NCBI GenBank assembly: GCA_031409515.1
Contig: JANNXJ010000044.1
Span: forward strand, 1 to 24,831
From: SHZI01 sp031409515
Lineage (GTDB): Bacteria; Pseudomonadota; Gammaproteobacteria; Steroidobacterales; GCA-2729495
Direction of reading: 5' to 3'
DNA length: 24,831 nucleotides
Part shown: positions 7,165 through 13,932 of the stretch, in pieces
Numbering within the stretch: position 1 is the first letter of the stretch
Layout of the letters: each line of letters starts with the position of its first letter
The notes under the pieces: model-generated
What the model was told of the DNA's origin: nothing
What the model saw: the letters and a program-made list of their open reading frames with translations, nothing else
The model's database searches: none
Translations under genes and position numbers: made by a program

Positions 7165-8813
7165 TCCGTGACAGGATCAGTGACGTCGCCCTGCGCGGCA
7201 GGCCGGGCAGCGAGCCGGGCGAGGTCCTCTGCAGTGGCCTCCCGGAGCACGGCGCTGGCACCGGGCAGGTGGAACGCCAGTTTCGGATCAGCAGCGCGCA
7301 TGAAGGCCTCCAGCCGGGCGTCGCCTTCGGGCATGGCGGAGGCGTCACCCACGAAGGTGGCCAGCCGCACCAGGGCGCCATCGGTGCGGTTGCGGGTCAG
7401 GCCATCCCAGAAGATGTACCACTTCACCAGGTACTCGTTGGTGACGACGCGGCCCCGCTGGGCGAACCAGTAATAGATGAGCTGGCGCTGGTCGCCGAGG
7501 GCAATCTCCACCCGATTGACGCGCAGTGCGCCCCCGTCGGGCAGCACGTTCGGCACCTCCCGCTGGCTGAAGTTCTCAATCTGCCAGCCGCCACCGGGCA
7601 GGCAGGCCTGGGGTGAATGGACGGAAGCCCCCTTCGCCTGGGAGTCGTAATAGGCGACCCACATCTCCACCGGAGCCGGGTCAGTCGGGCGCAGATAAGT
7701 GGCGATGAAGTAATCGGAAACCCGCAACTGATTGAGGTAGACCTGCTCGACGGCCCCCTCGCGGCCCTCGAACTCGCCAACGCGCGTCGGAAAGGTGGCC
7801 AGTGACACCCGCTCCGGCAGCATGACGGGCGGGCGACTGATCGTCAGGCTCAGGGTTGCGGCGATGACGACCACGGTGATCGCGGCGAGCAGGGGCCGGT
7901 TGGGCCGGAAACTGCCGATGAGTTGCGTCAGATCCTTAAGCGCCGGAATATCCAGGCCGAAAATTTCCAGGAACGGTCGGCCTTCCATCCGGGCAAAGAT
8001 CCAGATCATCGTGAACAGCACACCGATGCAGGCCATGAAGATGACCCAGCCCTCGAAGTCATGCAGGAAGCCTTCGGCCTGCTCGATGCCGAAATAGTTG
8101 ACCAGGATGCCAATCACCCCGATACGGAAGCTGTTCATGAAGATGGTGATCGGCACTGACGAAACCAGGAGCAGCGCCCGCTGCCACCAGCGGCCGCGGA
8201 ACAGGACGGCACAGAGAAAACTGAAACTGAGCAGCGGGAACAGGTAACGCATGCCGCTGCAGGCCTCTGCCACCTGCAACTTGTAGGCGCCGAGATCGAT
8301 CACGTTGCCTTCCAGGAACACCGACAGGCCCGCCGCACGAATGACCGCCACGCCGATTTCCGAGGACAGCAGCTGCAGGCCGGCCGTGAGCTTCTGGGTG
8401 AAGAAGTCCCCCAGCGGCACCATGAAGATGAGGTAGGCCAGCGGCACCCACATCAGGCGCAGGCCGGTCGCGCCGCCGCCCGCGACAACGAGTGCCCAGA
8501 TCGCCAGGACGAAGGCGTACTGGGTGAGCACAAAGACCGCGCTCCGGTCGCCAAGAAACAGCAGCGCCAGGCTGACCAGCAGCAGACCGACCCCCAGCCA
8601 GGAACCGGTCAGCGTGGCCGCCGAGATCTCCCGGGCCCGGAGCCAGAGCAGGTAGACCGCCACGAAGGGGATCATGAAGCCGTGGTTGTACTCGGGCTCG
8701 TGCCACATGGAGTACATGTTGTCGAGGCCAGACCAGAACAGCAGGCCGAGGGCCCCGGCGGCCAGCACCACGAGAGCCATTACCGTCAGCGAATTGTCCT
8801 TGGTGGCGTTCAT
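7161..8813 (-). CDS. Exosortase with fused C-terminal EpsI domain (XrtD-like)
   Basis: A 550-residue inner-membrane protein. Residues 1-290 form a multi-spanning exosortase, a cysteine transpeptidase-like enzyme that processes C-terminal sorting signals. The catalytic triad is visible: Cys185 in VAEACSGMRYLFPL, Arg230 in MNSFRIGVIGI and His251 in EGFLHDFEGW. After a further helix (about 307-325), residues 335-530 form an EpsI domain (DUF3485) with its signature HSPQACLPGGGW at 399-410. Exosortase-EpsI fusions include the class named XrtD (VPLPA-CTERM). The class call here is inference, because no cognate substrate is seen in the window. The gene starts 8 nt after the stop of one TPR lipoprotein and overlaps wecB by ATGA, so these three are one operon. 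Confidence 0.92.
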   Translation of the reverse strand: MNATKDNSLTVMALVVLAAGALGLLFWSGLDNMYSMWHEPEYNHGFMIPFVAVYLLWLRAREISAATLTGSWLGVGLLLVSLALLFLGDRSAVFVLTQYAFVLAIWALVVAGGGATGLRLMWVPLAYLIFMVPLGDFFTQKLTAGLQLLSSEIGVAVIRAAGLSVFLEGNVIDLGAYKLQVAEACSGMRYLFPLLSFSFLCAVLFRGRWWQRALLLVSSVPITIFMNSFRIGVIGILVNYFGIEQAEGFLHDFEGWVIFMACIGVLFTMIWIFARMEGRPFLEIFGLDIPALKDLTQLIGSFRPNRPLLAAITVVVIAATLSLTISRPPVMLPERVSLATFPTRVGEFEGREGAVEQVYLNQLRVSDYFIATYLRPTDPAPVEMWVAYYDSQAKGASVHSPQACLPGGGWQIENFSQREVPNVLPDGGALRVNRVEIALGDQRQLIYYWFAQRGRVVTNEYLVKWYIFWDGLTRNRTDGALVRLATFVGDASAMPEGDARLEAFMRAADPKLAFHLPGASAVLREATAEDLARLAARPAAQGDVTDPVTE

Positions 8814-8821
8814 GTCATTTC

Positions 8822-10708
8822 CTAGGTGGTGCCGTCACTGCTGCTGAGCTGCCGGAGAGCGGTGCGCGCCTCGCCCGCACCGGGGAACTGCCCGGCCCGC
8901 TTCAGCGCCTTCTCCAGTTCCTGGCGCGCACCGACCTCGTTCTTCGCCGCGAGGTAGGCCATCCCGAGGTGATAGCGGACCACGGGGTTGTCGCCGCCAA
9001 CCGCTAGCGCGAGTTCCAGGTACTTGATGGCCTTGGCGGGCTCACCGGTCCGGTAGTGCGCCCAGCCCAGGGTGTCCAGGAACTGGGGGTTGCGGCTGTC
9101 GGCAAAGGGCCGGGTCAGCTCGAGGGCCCGCTGGTGACTCGTGGCATCGCTGCGCCGGTCGAGCAGGAGCGCTGCCAGGTTGTTGGCGGCCAGATTCCTG
9201 CCGCCACTGCTGTCCAGGTCAGACTCGTAAGCGGCCATCGCCTGACGGAACAGCTGCTCGGCCTCCGCCACGCGCTCGTTGGGGACGCTGTCGCTGCCGG
9301 CGGCAGGGACCAGCAGGACATCGGCCAGCGCGACCTGGGCTGCCGTGTCCCCCGGGGTGATCTTCAGCACCTGCCGGTAGGCCTCCTCCGCCAGAGGCAT
9401 CTCACCGGCACGCACGTGCGCCTGGGCGAGCAGGCCGAGCGCGAGGGGATTCTCCGGCGCCTTGCGCAGCGACCCGCGGAGATCCGCCACCGCATCCTCG
9501 AGTTTGTCGTCCGCCAGGTTCAGCTGCCCGCGACCGACCAGTGCGGCGGCGTCGTCCGGCGCATCTTCCAGAATGCTGTCAAAAAGAACCCGGGCGCCTT
9601 CCGAATCACCGCCCTTGACCGTCAGGACCGCCATCCGGCCCCGGGCGGCCAGGCCGTCCGGCGACGTGGGCACCCGCTGCGCGACGGCCGCGTACTGGGC
9701 CAGGGCGTCCGCATCCCGGTTCGTACCTTCATAGAACGTCCCGAGCATTACGGTCAGGCGCTCGTCATCGGGCGTCGCGGCAATGAATTTCTTCAGGGTG
9801 GCTTCCGCCAGATCGGGCCGGTTGCGGGTCCGCGACTGAAACTGGGCGTAAGCAAACTTCAGATCCACGTCGTCGGGACTCGCGGCAACGCCGGCGGCCA
9901 GGGCGGCCTCGGCGTCGTCAATCCGCTTCCGGGCCACGTAGAAGTCAGCCAGGTTCCTGGCATAGCCCGCCGTCGGGTAATCCTGGACCAGCGCCCTGAT
10001 CTCCCGCTCCACATCAGCAAAGCGCCCGGTCCGGTTGTAAATGTCGATGCGGGCCTTCCGCAGTGGTATGGCTTTCACGGGGTCGAGGCGCCGGATGGAG
10101 GCGGCCAGATCAGCCAGCCCCCGCTCCGGGCTGGTCAAGCCCAGCGTGACGCCACGGATCAGGGCCGCTCCTGCATTGTCGGGCTGCTTGCTGAGCACGA
10201 AGTCCAGTTCCCGGAGACCACCGGCAACGTCACCATTCTGGAGCAAGAGCCGCGCCCCGAGCAGACGGACGGTGGGATCATCCGGGGCAATCTTGCGCGC
10301 GGCAGCAGCGAGGCCTTCGGCGCCGGCGTAGTCCTGGGCGTAGAGCAGCAGCGTGGCCATCTGCACCCGGGACGGCACGTCCGTGGGATCCTCGCCGATG
10401 ATCACTTCGAGATGCCCCAGCATCTGGCCGAGTTCACCGTTTTGTTCTGCCACCTGGGCAAGCACATGGCGAGCCTTGACGTTTTTCGGTGCCACCTCGA
10501 TGGCGTTCTGGGCTTCCATCCGCGCCTTCTTGAAATCCCCGGCCGCCAACAGCTGCTCGGCGGCCGCGGCGTGCTCGTTGGCCCGCTCCTCCGGCGAGGC
10601 GCAGCCGGCCAGGCCCAGGGCGATAAGCAACAAGGGCGCAACGAGCACCGGCGGCAACAGCCGGAACACAGCTAGTCTTCGTGGCAAGGACCGGACGGGA
10701 CTCGGCAC
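8822..10708 (-). CDS. TPR-repeat lipoprotein, second PrsT-like paralogue
   Basis: A 628-residue lipoprotein with a long signal peptide ending LALGLAGC-like (lipobox LAGC, Cys36), then tetratricopeptide repeats. It is clearly paralogous to the 790-residue protein at 3583-5955. Both have Cys-x-SPE-x-RA after the lipobox, the stretch KAR-x-EAQNA, NNLAALLLD, LDTLGWA-x-YR and RYHLGMAYL near the C-terminus. It is about 160 residues shorter, so central repeats were lost or gained. The start is GTG at 10708, with GGAG 6 nt upstream. That site overlaps a 5-bp stem (10717-10730), so initiation may be controlled by RNA structure. It is the first gene of the operon with the exosortase and wecB. It may be a scaffold in the exosortase or export machinery of the outer envelope (inference). 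Confidence 0.87.
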   Translation of the reverse strand: MPSPVRSLPRRLAVFRLLPPVLVAPLLLIALGLAGCASPEERANEHAAAAEQLLAAGDFKKARMEAQNAIEVAPKNVKARHVLAQVAEQNGELGQMLGHLEVIIGEDPTDVPSRVQMATLLLYAQDYAGAEGLAAAARKIAPDDPTVRLLGARLLLQNGDVAGGLRELDFVLSKQPDNAGAALIRGVTLGLTSPERGLADLAASIRRLDPVKAIPLRKARIDIYNRTGRFADVEREIRALVQDYPTAGYARNLADFYVARKRIDDAEAALAAGVAASPDDVDLKFAYAQFQSRTRNRPDLAEATLKKFIAATPDDERLTVMLGTFYEGTNRDADALAQYAAVAQRVPTSPDGLAARGRMAVLTVKGGDSEGARVLFDSILEDAPDDAAALVGRGQLNLADDKLEDAVADLRGSLRKAPENPLALGLLAQAHVRAGEMPLAEEAYRQVLKITPGDTAAQVALADVLLVPAAGSDSVPNERVAEAEQLFRQAMAAYESDLDSSGGRNLAANNLAALLLDRRSDATSHQRALELTRPFADSRNPQFLDTLGWAHYRTGEPAKAIKYLELALAVGGDNPVVRYHLGMAYLAAKNEVGARQELEKALKRAGQFPGAGEARTALRQLSSSDGTT

Positions 10709-10716
10709 ACTGATCT

Positions 10717-10730
10717 CCGCGTGAGCGCGG
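10717..10730 (-). promoter_or_regulatory. Leader hairpin overlapping the ribosome site of the TPR lipoprotein
   Basis: CCGCG-TGAG-CGCGG is a perfect 5-bp stem with a 4-nt loop. On the minus-strand mRNA the last two stem bases are part of the GGAG ribosome site of the GTG start at 10708. It resembles a worn REP core without the GTAG head. Confidence 0.4.
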
Positions 10731-10822
10731 CTTGGCAGTTATGCGGGAAAGTCTGACAGGGAAGCCGGAAGCGGCGAAGAGAACGCCGCACGGAATTCGA
10801 TTACCGATTGTTCACGTTACGG

Positions 10823-11644
10823 CTAGAACGTGACGCCGAACCACCGTCGTATTGTCAAACCAATCAAGAGCGTGGCGCCGAGCAGCCACCAGGAGGCGGA
10901 TGACAGCCCGGCGAAGCTTCCGCGGGCTCGTGGGTAATCCACGAGGACGCTGACAGCCCCGTTGGCCGGAAGTGGCGGGCTGGCGGGGTGCGCGAGGCTC
11001 CGCCAGTCGTCGGCGCGAAACAGTTCCGTGGCCAGCGGCGGATGACCCGCCGCACCCACCAGCAGTTCCCGGGTAGTGCCGGCCGCACCGACCTGCACAT
11101 CCAGCCAGTGAGGTCCAGCCGCTTCGCCACTGACGCGCCACAGCACCTGACCGGCACTCGTAACGCGTAGCGGCGGGGTTTCAACCCGCACACCGGGCGC
11201 TGCCAGCGTCGCGACCTTCTGCAACAGGTCGTCGGGAGGCGCGACCGTGGCCACAACCAGCAGTGATTCATCAGCCGTGGGCGTCCGGAAGGCAAAGCGC
11301 GACTCCACCTGCGCCGTGAGCAGGCCCACGGGCAGGAGCAGCACCGCGACGGGCAGCAGCGCGTGCTTCAGATACACCAGGGAATGCCAGAACACCCGCC
11401 CCTGGGCGGCGAGGAGCACCCGGGGATCGTCCTTGTACAGCCACAGCTCGAGCAGGTAGGCCTTGATCCGGTTTTTCGTGCGGACGATGCCGGGCTGATC
11501 AGACACCAGCCGGTAGACGAGCAGTGCGACCACCGTGAGCGGCAGCGCCGTCACGCCGATCTGCAGCCAGACGGGCCACGCCGAGAGCCACGCGAACCAG
11601 CGGCCGATGGTCGCCTCGGAGATCTGATTAATGAGGCTCCACAT
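10823..11644 (-). CDS. Membrane protein of unknown function in phosphodiesterase cluster
   Basis: A 273-residue protein that I do not recognise. Hydrophobic segments lie at about residues 25-47, 90-112 and 250-268. Between the first two is a basic segment (IVRTKNRIKAYLLELWLYKD), suggesting a cytoplasmic loop. Residues 115-245 form a beta-rich, probably extracytoplasmic domain (VESRFAFRTPTADESLLVVA onwards). The protein ends with IRRWFGVTF. It starts 6 nt after the stop of the RHH-like gene and so belongs to the same transcript as the two phosphodiesterases. A role as membrane partner of those enzymes is inference only. The three-helix layout with a charged loop recalls DUF106/EMC3-type insertases, but I see no convincing motif. 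Confidence 0.75.
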   Translation of the reverse strand: MWSLINQISEATIGRWFAWLSAWPVWLQIGVTALPLTVVALLVYRLVSDQPGIVRTKNRIKAYLLELWLYKDDPRVLLAAQGRVFWHSLVYLKHALLPVAVLLLPVGLLTAQVESRFAFRTPTADESLLVVATVAPPDDLLQKVATLAAPGVRVETPPLRVTSAGQVLWRVSGEAAGPHWLDVQVGAAGTTRELLVGAAGHPPLATELFRADDWRSLAHPASPPLPANGAVSVLVDYPRARGSFAGLSSASWWLLGATLLIGLTIRRWFGVTF

Positions 11645-11650
11645 GGCGAC

Positions 11651-11845
11651 TCAGGAGATGTAGCCCAGCCCCCGGAGCTTCTTGCGAATTTCCTCATCCG
11701 ATTCGGCGGCGGCAAACTCCGCCACCTGCTTCTCGAGGGCGTGCACCACGAACTCGTCCGGTGAGGAATAGCCGGCCACGCCGGCAATCACCTGGATCTT
11801 TTCCCACAGGTCCTTGTCGATCGCGACTTTGTGCTTGCCGAACAT
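11651..11845 (-). CDS. Small ribbon-helix-helix-like protein
   Basis: A 64-residue protein with the layout of a ribbon-helix-helix domain: a short basic strand HKVAID (residues 5-10), then two predicted helices DLWEKIQVIAGVAGY and SPDEFVVHALEKQVAEFAAA, followed by an acidic-basic tail. RHH proteins are dimeric DNA binders, including antitoxins and autorepressors. No toxin-like gene is adjacent: the downstream gene is a membrane protein and the upstream gene a phosphodiesterase. It may regulate this operon or act as a structural adaptor (inference). The ATG at 11845 has GGA followed by an A/T-rich spacer. A REP repeat fills the 32-nt gap to the upstream gene. Confidence 0.7.
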   Translation of the reverse strand: MFGKHKVAIDKDLWEKIQVIAGVAGYSSPDEFVVHALEKQVAEFAAAESDEEIRKKLRGLGYIS

Positions 11846-11859
11846 TTTTAAATTTCCGA

Positions 11860-11881
11860 TCGCGCGTGAACGCGCTCCTAC
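11860..11881 (-). repeat. Single REP
   Basis: On the minus strand it begins GTAGGAGCGCGTTCACGCGC. The TAG of its head is the stop codon (11878-11880) of the secreted phosphodiesterase, and the remainder is the intergenic hairpin before the RHH-like gene. Confidence 0.9.
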
Positions 11882-13932
11882 GGGGAGAATACCGGCTTTC
11901 CGGTCATCTCTGGGGGCGACTGGATCCCGAAAAATTGCAGGATGGTCACGGGCAGGTCCCGCAGCGTTGGCGCGGCATCTGCCTGGAGCGGGCGGTTGGC
12001 CAGCAGGATGCCCGGCACCGCCCGGGAATCCATGCAGTGATCGCCGCTCCAGGGTTCCGTGTTCGGCTCCAGCAACAGCGCCGAGACCTTGCCCGTGCTG
12101 GAGCCCCAGGACGAGCGATACCCTGCCGCGTAGCCCACCAGCACGTCGGGCGCCTCAGTCACCCGTGGGCCGTGGTAAATGTCTTCCCGCACCAGGGGCT
12201 GGGTAACGACCAGCGCCCCGGTGTCCGGATCCCGCCAGGTGCCGAGTTTGGCCACGATCTCCCGGGCCAGGGCCTCCCGCTCGGCGGTTGGCACGATCCC
12301 GTCCCGCTCCCGCCCCTGCACATTGAGATACAGAGAGTTCAGGCCAATGCCAAAGGCCCGGGTGCGCTGCCAGTCGATGCCCGTCAGCCACTCGTCCCGC
12401 TCCCGCTGGGCCGGAGTGCTGCCGGGATCCTTGAGCACCAGGTAGCCGTTCTGCTCGAGCCAGGCATTGAGATGGGCCTGGGTGTGCCAGTTGGCGAAGC
12501 CGTGATCCGACATCACCAGGAAGGCGGTGCGACGTTCAGCGTCGGACTCCAGAGCAGCGAGAATCCAGCCCACCATCATGTCCACCTCCCGGTAGGTCTG
12601 GCGCAGGGCTTCTGCCAGCACCGCGTCCCGGGCGGCGCCCGTCGCCGCCGTCTCCCGCGCCAGCATGTGATTGCGCTGGTCGACGGTGCTCAGATAGAAG
12701 AACAGGAAGTTCGGCCCCGGGGTGCGCTGGAAGCGGTCGAGCTCGGAGCGCAGGATCTTCCGGCGTTCCTCCAGCACGAGCCCGGACTGGGTGATGAACT
12801 CCCGGGGCGTAAAGATGCCGGCGGTCAGAGCCTTCGTGTCTTCGGGCATCTCCTCGGTATAGAAAGGCCCCACCCGGGCCGCCAGCTCGGGCGCCCACTC
12901 CGGGGGCGCGCCGATGGTCTGGGCGGGATTCCGGGGATCGATGTTCACGGGACTCACATAGAGCGTGACGTAGGGCGCGGCCTGCTTGAGCAGCACCCGG
13001 ACCATCCCGGGCACCGCGGCCATGCCGGCCGGCAACAGGTCGAAGCTGACCGGCAGCCAGCCGCTCCACTCCCCCGCGTTCAGCAGCACCCGCTGGCCGC
13101 CGAGCTCCAGCAGGGCCACGGGGTTGACGGGATCGGCGCGCACCGTTAACGGCGTCGTCGCAAAGGGCGCGCCAGCCAACAGGCTGTTCGGCGGACCTTG
13201 GAGCACGTCGCGGATCACGCCGCCAGAAATCTTCACGCGCCGGATCTCTCCGCCGGAGACGCTGCCCGGCTTGATCTTGGGATCGTTGGTGTAGACGGAG
13301 AAGGTGCCCGCGGTGCCCCGCAGGTCCGGCGTGCCCATGCCGGAAATCGCGAGGGACTGCTCACCGGCTTCTACAGGCGGGTAGTTGGCGGGCACCTGGA
13401 ACATCGTGGTCGGGATGCCCTGCCGGTCGAGCAGTTCCCAAAAGGCCTGACCGTGGCGGAGCAGCACCGTGCGCTCGGTGCCGAGGGGAATCCGCCAGCG
13501 GCCGACGGCGAGGGGCTGCCGCGCAGGCGGCTCGACGCGGGCGATGGACAGATAGGGTGAGAGGGTCTGCCGGTCGAAGGCGACGAAATCGAAGATCCCG
13601 TGGCCGCCGGCGTCCATGCCGGTGATGAAATCCGACCAGGCCACCGGACTCTGGGGCGGCACCGCAGTGGCCAGCGGCACAAGGCCGCTCGTCGCGGCCA
13701 GGCGCTTCAGATTCGGCGTGTCGCCGTCGGCCATGAAGCGGGCGAGCAGCTTAGGGTCCATGCCATCCACGCCGAGCACGATCATGCGGGGTGGTGCGGC
13801 GGCCACGTCTGCGACGGTCGTGGGAACGACCGTCGGAACGACTGTAGGAGCGGCTTTAGCCGCGATCGCGAATAGAGAAAGAAGAAGGATCGCGGGGATC
13901 GCGCGTGAACGCGCTCCTACGGGGGGGGTCAC
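11878..13932 (-). CDS. Secreted alkaline-phosphatase-superfamily phosphodiesterase; signal peptide encoded by a REPIN
   Basis: A 684-residue protein of the type I phosphodiesterase/nucleotide pyrophosphatase group (PF01663-like), which uses two metals and a Ser/Thr nucleophile. Landmarks are MIVLGVDGMDP (metal Asp56), the nucleophile region VPPQSPVAWSDFITG, NFLFFYLSTVDQRNH, FLVMSDHGFANW and PWSGDHCMD. The substrate is unknown. The start is GTG at 13932, overlapping the stop of the upstream phosphodiesterase as GTGA. It gives a normal Sec signal peptide (two Arg, hydrophobic IPAILLLSLFAIAA, cleavage after AKA at residue 27). Codons 5 to about 30 of this signal are REPIN sequence (13844-13920). 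The alternative ATG at 13785 begins exactly at the catalytic domain but has no ribosome site. The stop is also REP-derived. It is paralogous to the upstream gene. Confidence 0.85.
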   Translation of the reverse strand: MTPPVGARSRAIPAILLLSLFAIAAKAAPTVVPTVVPTTVADVAAAPPRMIVLGVDGMDPKLLARFMADGDTPNLKRLAATSGLVPLATAVPPQSPVAWSDFITGMDAGGHGIFDFVAFDRQTLSPYLSIARVEPPARQPLAVGRWRIPLGTERTVLLRHGQAFWELLDRQGIPTTMFQVPANYPPVEAGEQSLAISGMGTPDLRGTAGTFSVYTNDPKIKPGSVSGGEIRRVKISGGVIRDVLQGPPNSLLAGAPFATTPLTVRADPVNPVALLELGGQRVLLNAGEWSGWLPVSFDLLPAGMAAVPGMVRVLLKQAAPYVTLYVSPVNIDPRNPAQTIGAPPEWAPELAARVGPFYTEEMPEDTKALTAGIFTPREFITQSGLVLEERRKILRSELDRFQRTPGPNFLFFYLSTVDQRNHMLARETAATGAARDAVLAEALRQTYREVDMMVGWILAALESDAERRTAFLVMSDHGFANWHTQAHLNAWLEQNGYLVLKDPGSTPAQRERDEWLTGIDWQRTRAFGIGLNSLYLNVQGRERDGIVPTAEREALAREIVAKLGTWRDPDTGALVVTQPLVREDIYHGPRVTEAPDVLVGYAAGYRSSWGSSTGKVSALLLEPNTEPWSGDHCMDSRAVPGILLANRPLQADAAPTLRDLPVTILQFFGIQSPPEMTGKPVFSP
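13812..13835 (-). repeat. Perfect 10-bp stem-loop inside coding region
   Basis: CGACGGTCGT and ACGACCGTCG flank a 4-nt loop. It lies within the Thr/Val/Pro linker codons (PTVVPTVVPTTVAD) of the secreted phosphodiesterase, 8 nt from the REPIN, so the first 120 nt of that coding region contain three hairpins. Confidence 0.75.
13844..13920. repeat. REPIN inside a coding region (signal peptide)
   Basis: 77 nt. The plus arm is GTAGGAGCGGCTTTAGCCGC. The minus arm begins GTAGGAGCGCGTTCACGCGC, and a purine-rich spacer separates them. All of it is open in the frame of the secreted phosphodiesterase. The arms encode VGARSRAI and AIAAKAAPT, and the spacer encodes the hydrophobic LLLSLF core. Confidence 0.92.

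Noticed and set aside
9056..10675. A 539-codon plus-strand frame opposite the second TPR lipoprotein
   Set aside because: Shadow of strongly biased coding DNA. No domain and no ribosome site.
10823..11644. DUF106/EMC3-type insertase identity for the membrane protein
   Set aside because: Only the helix layout and a basic loop are suggestive. No conserved motif can be seen by eye.
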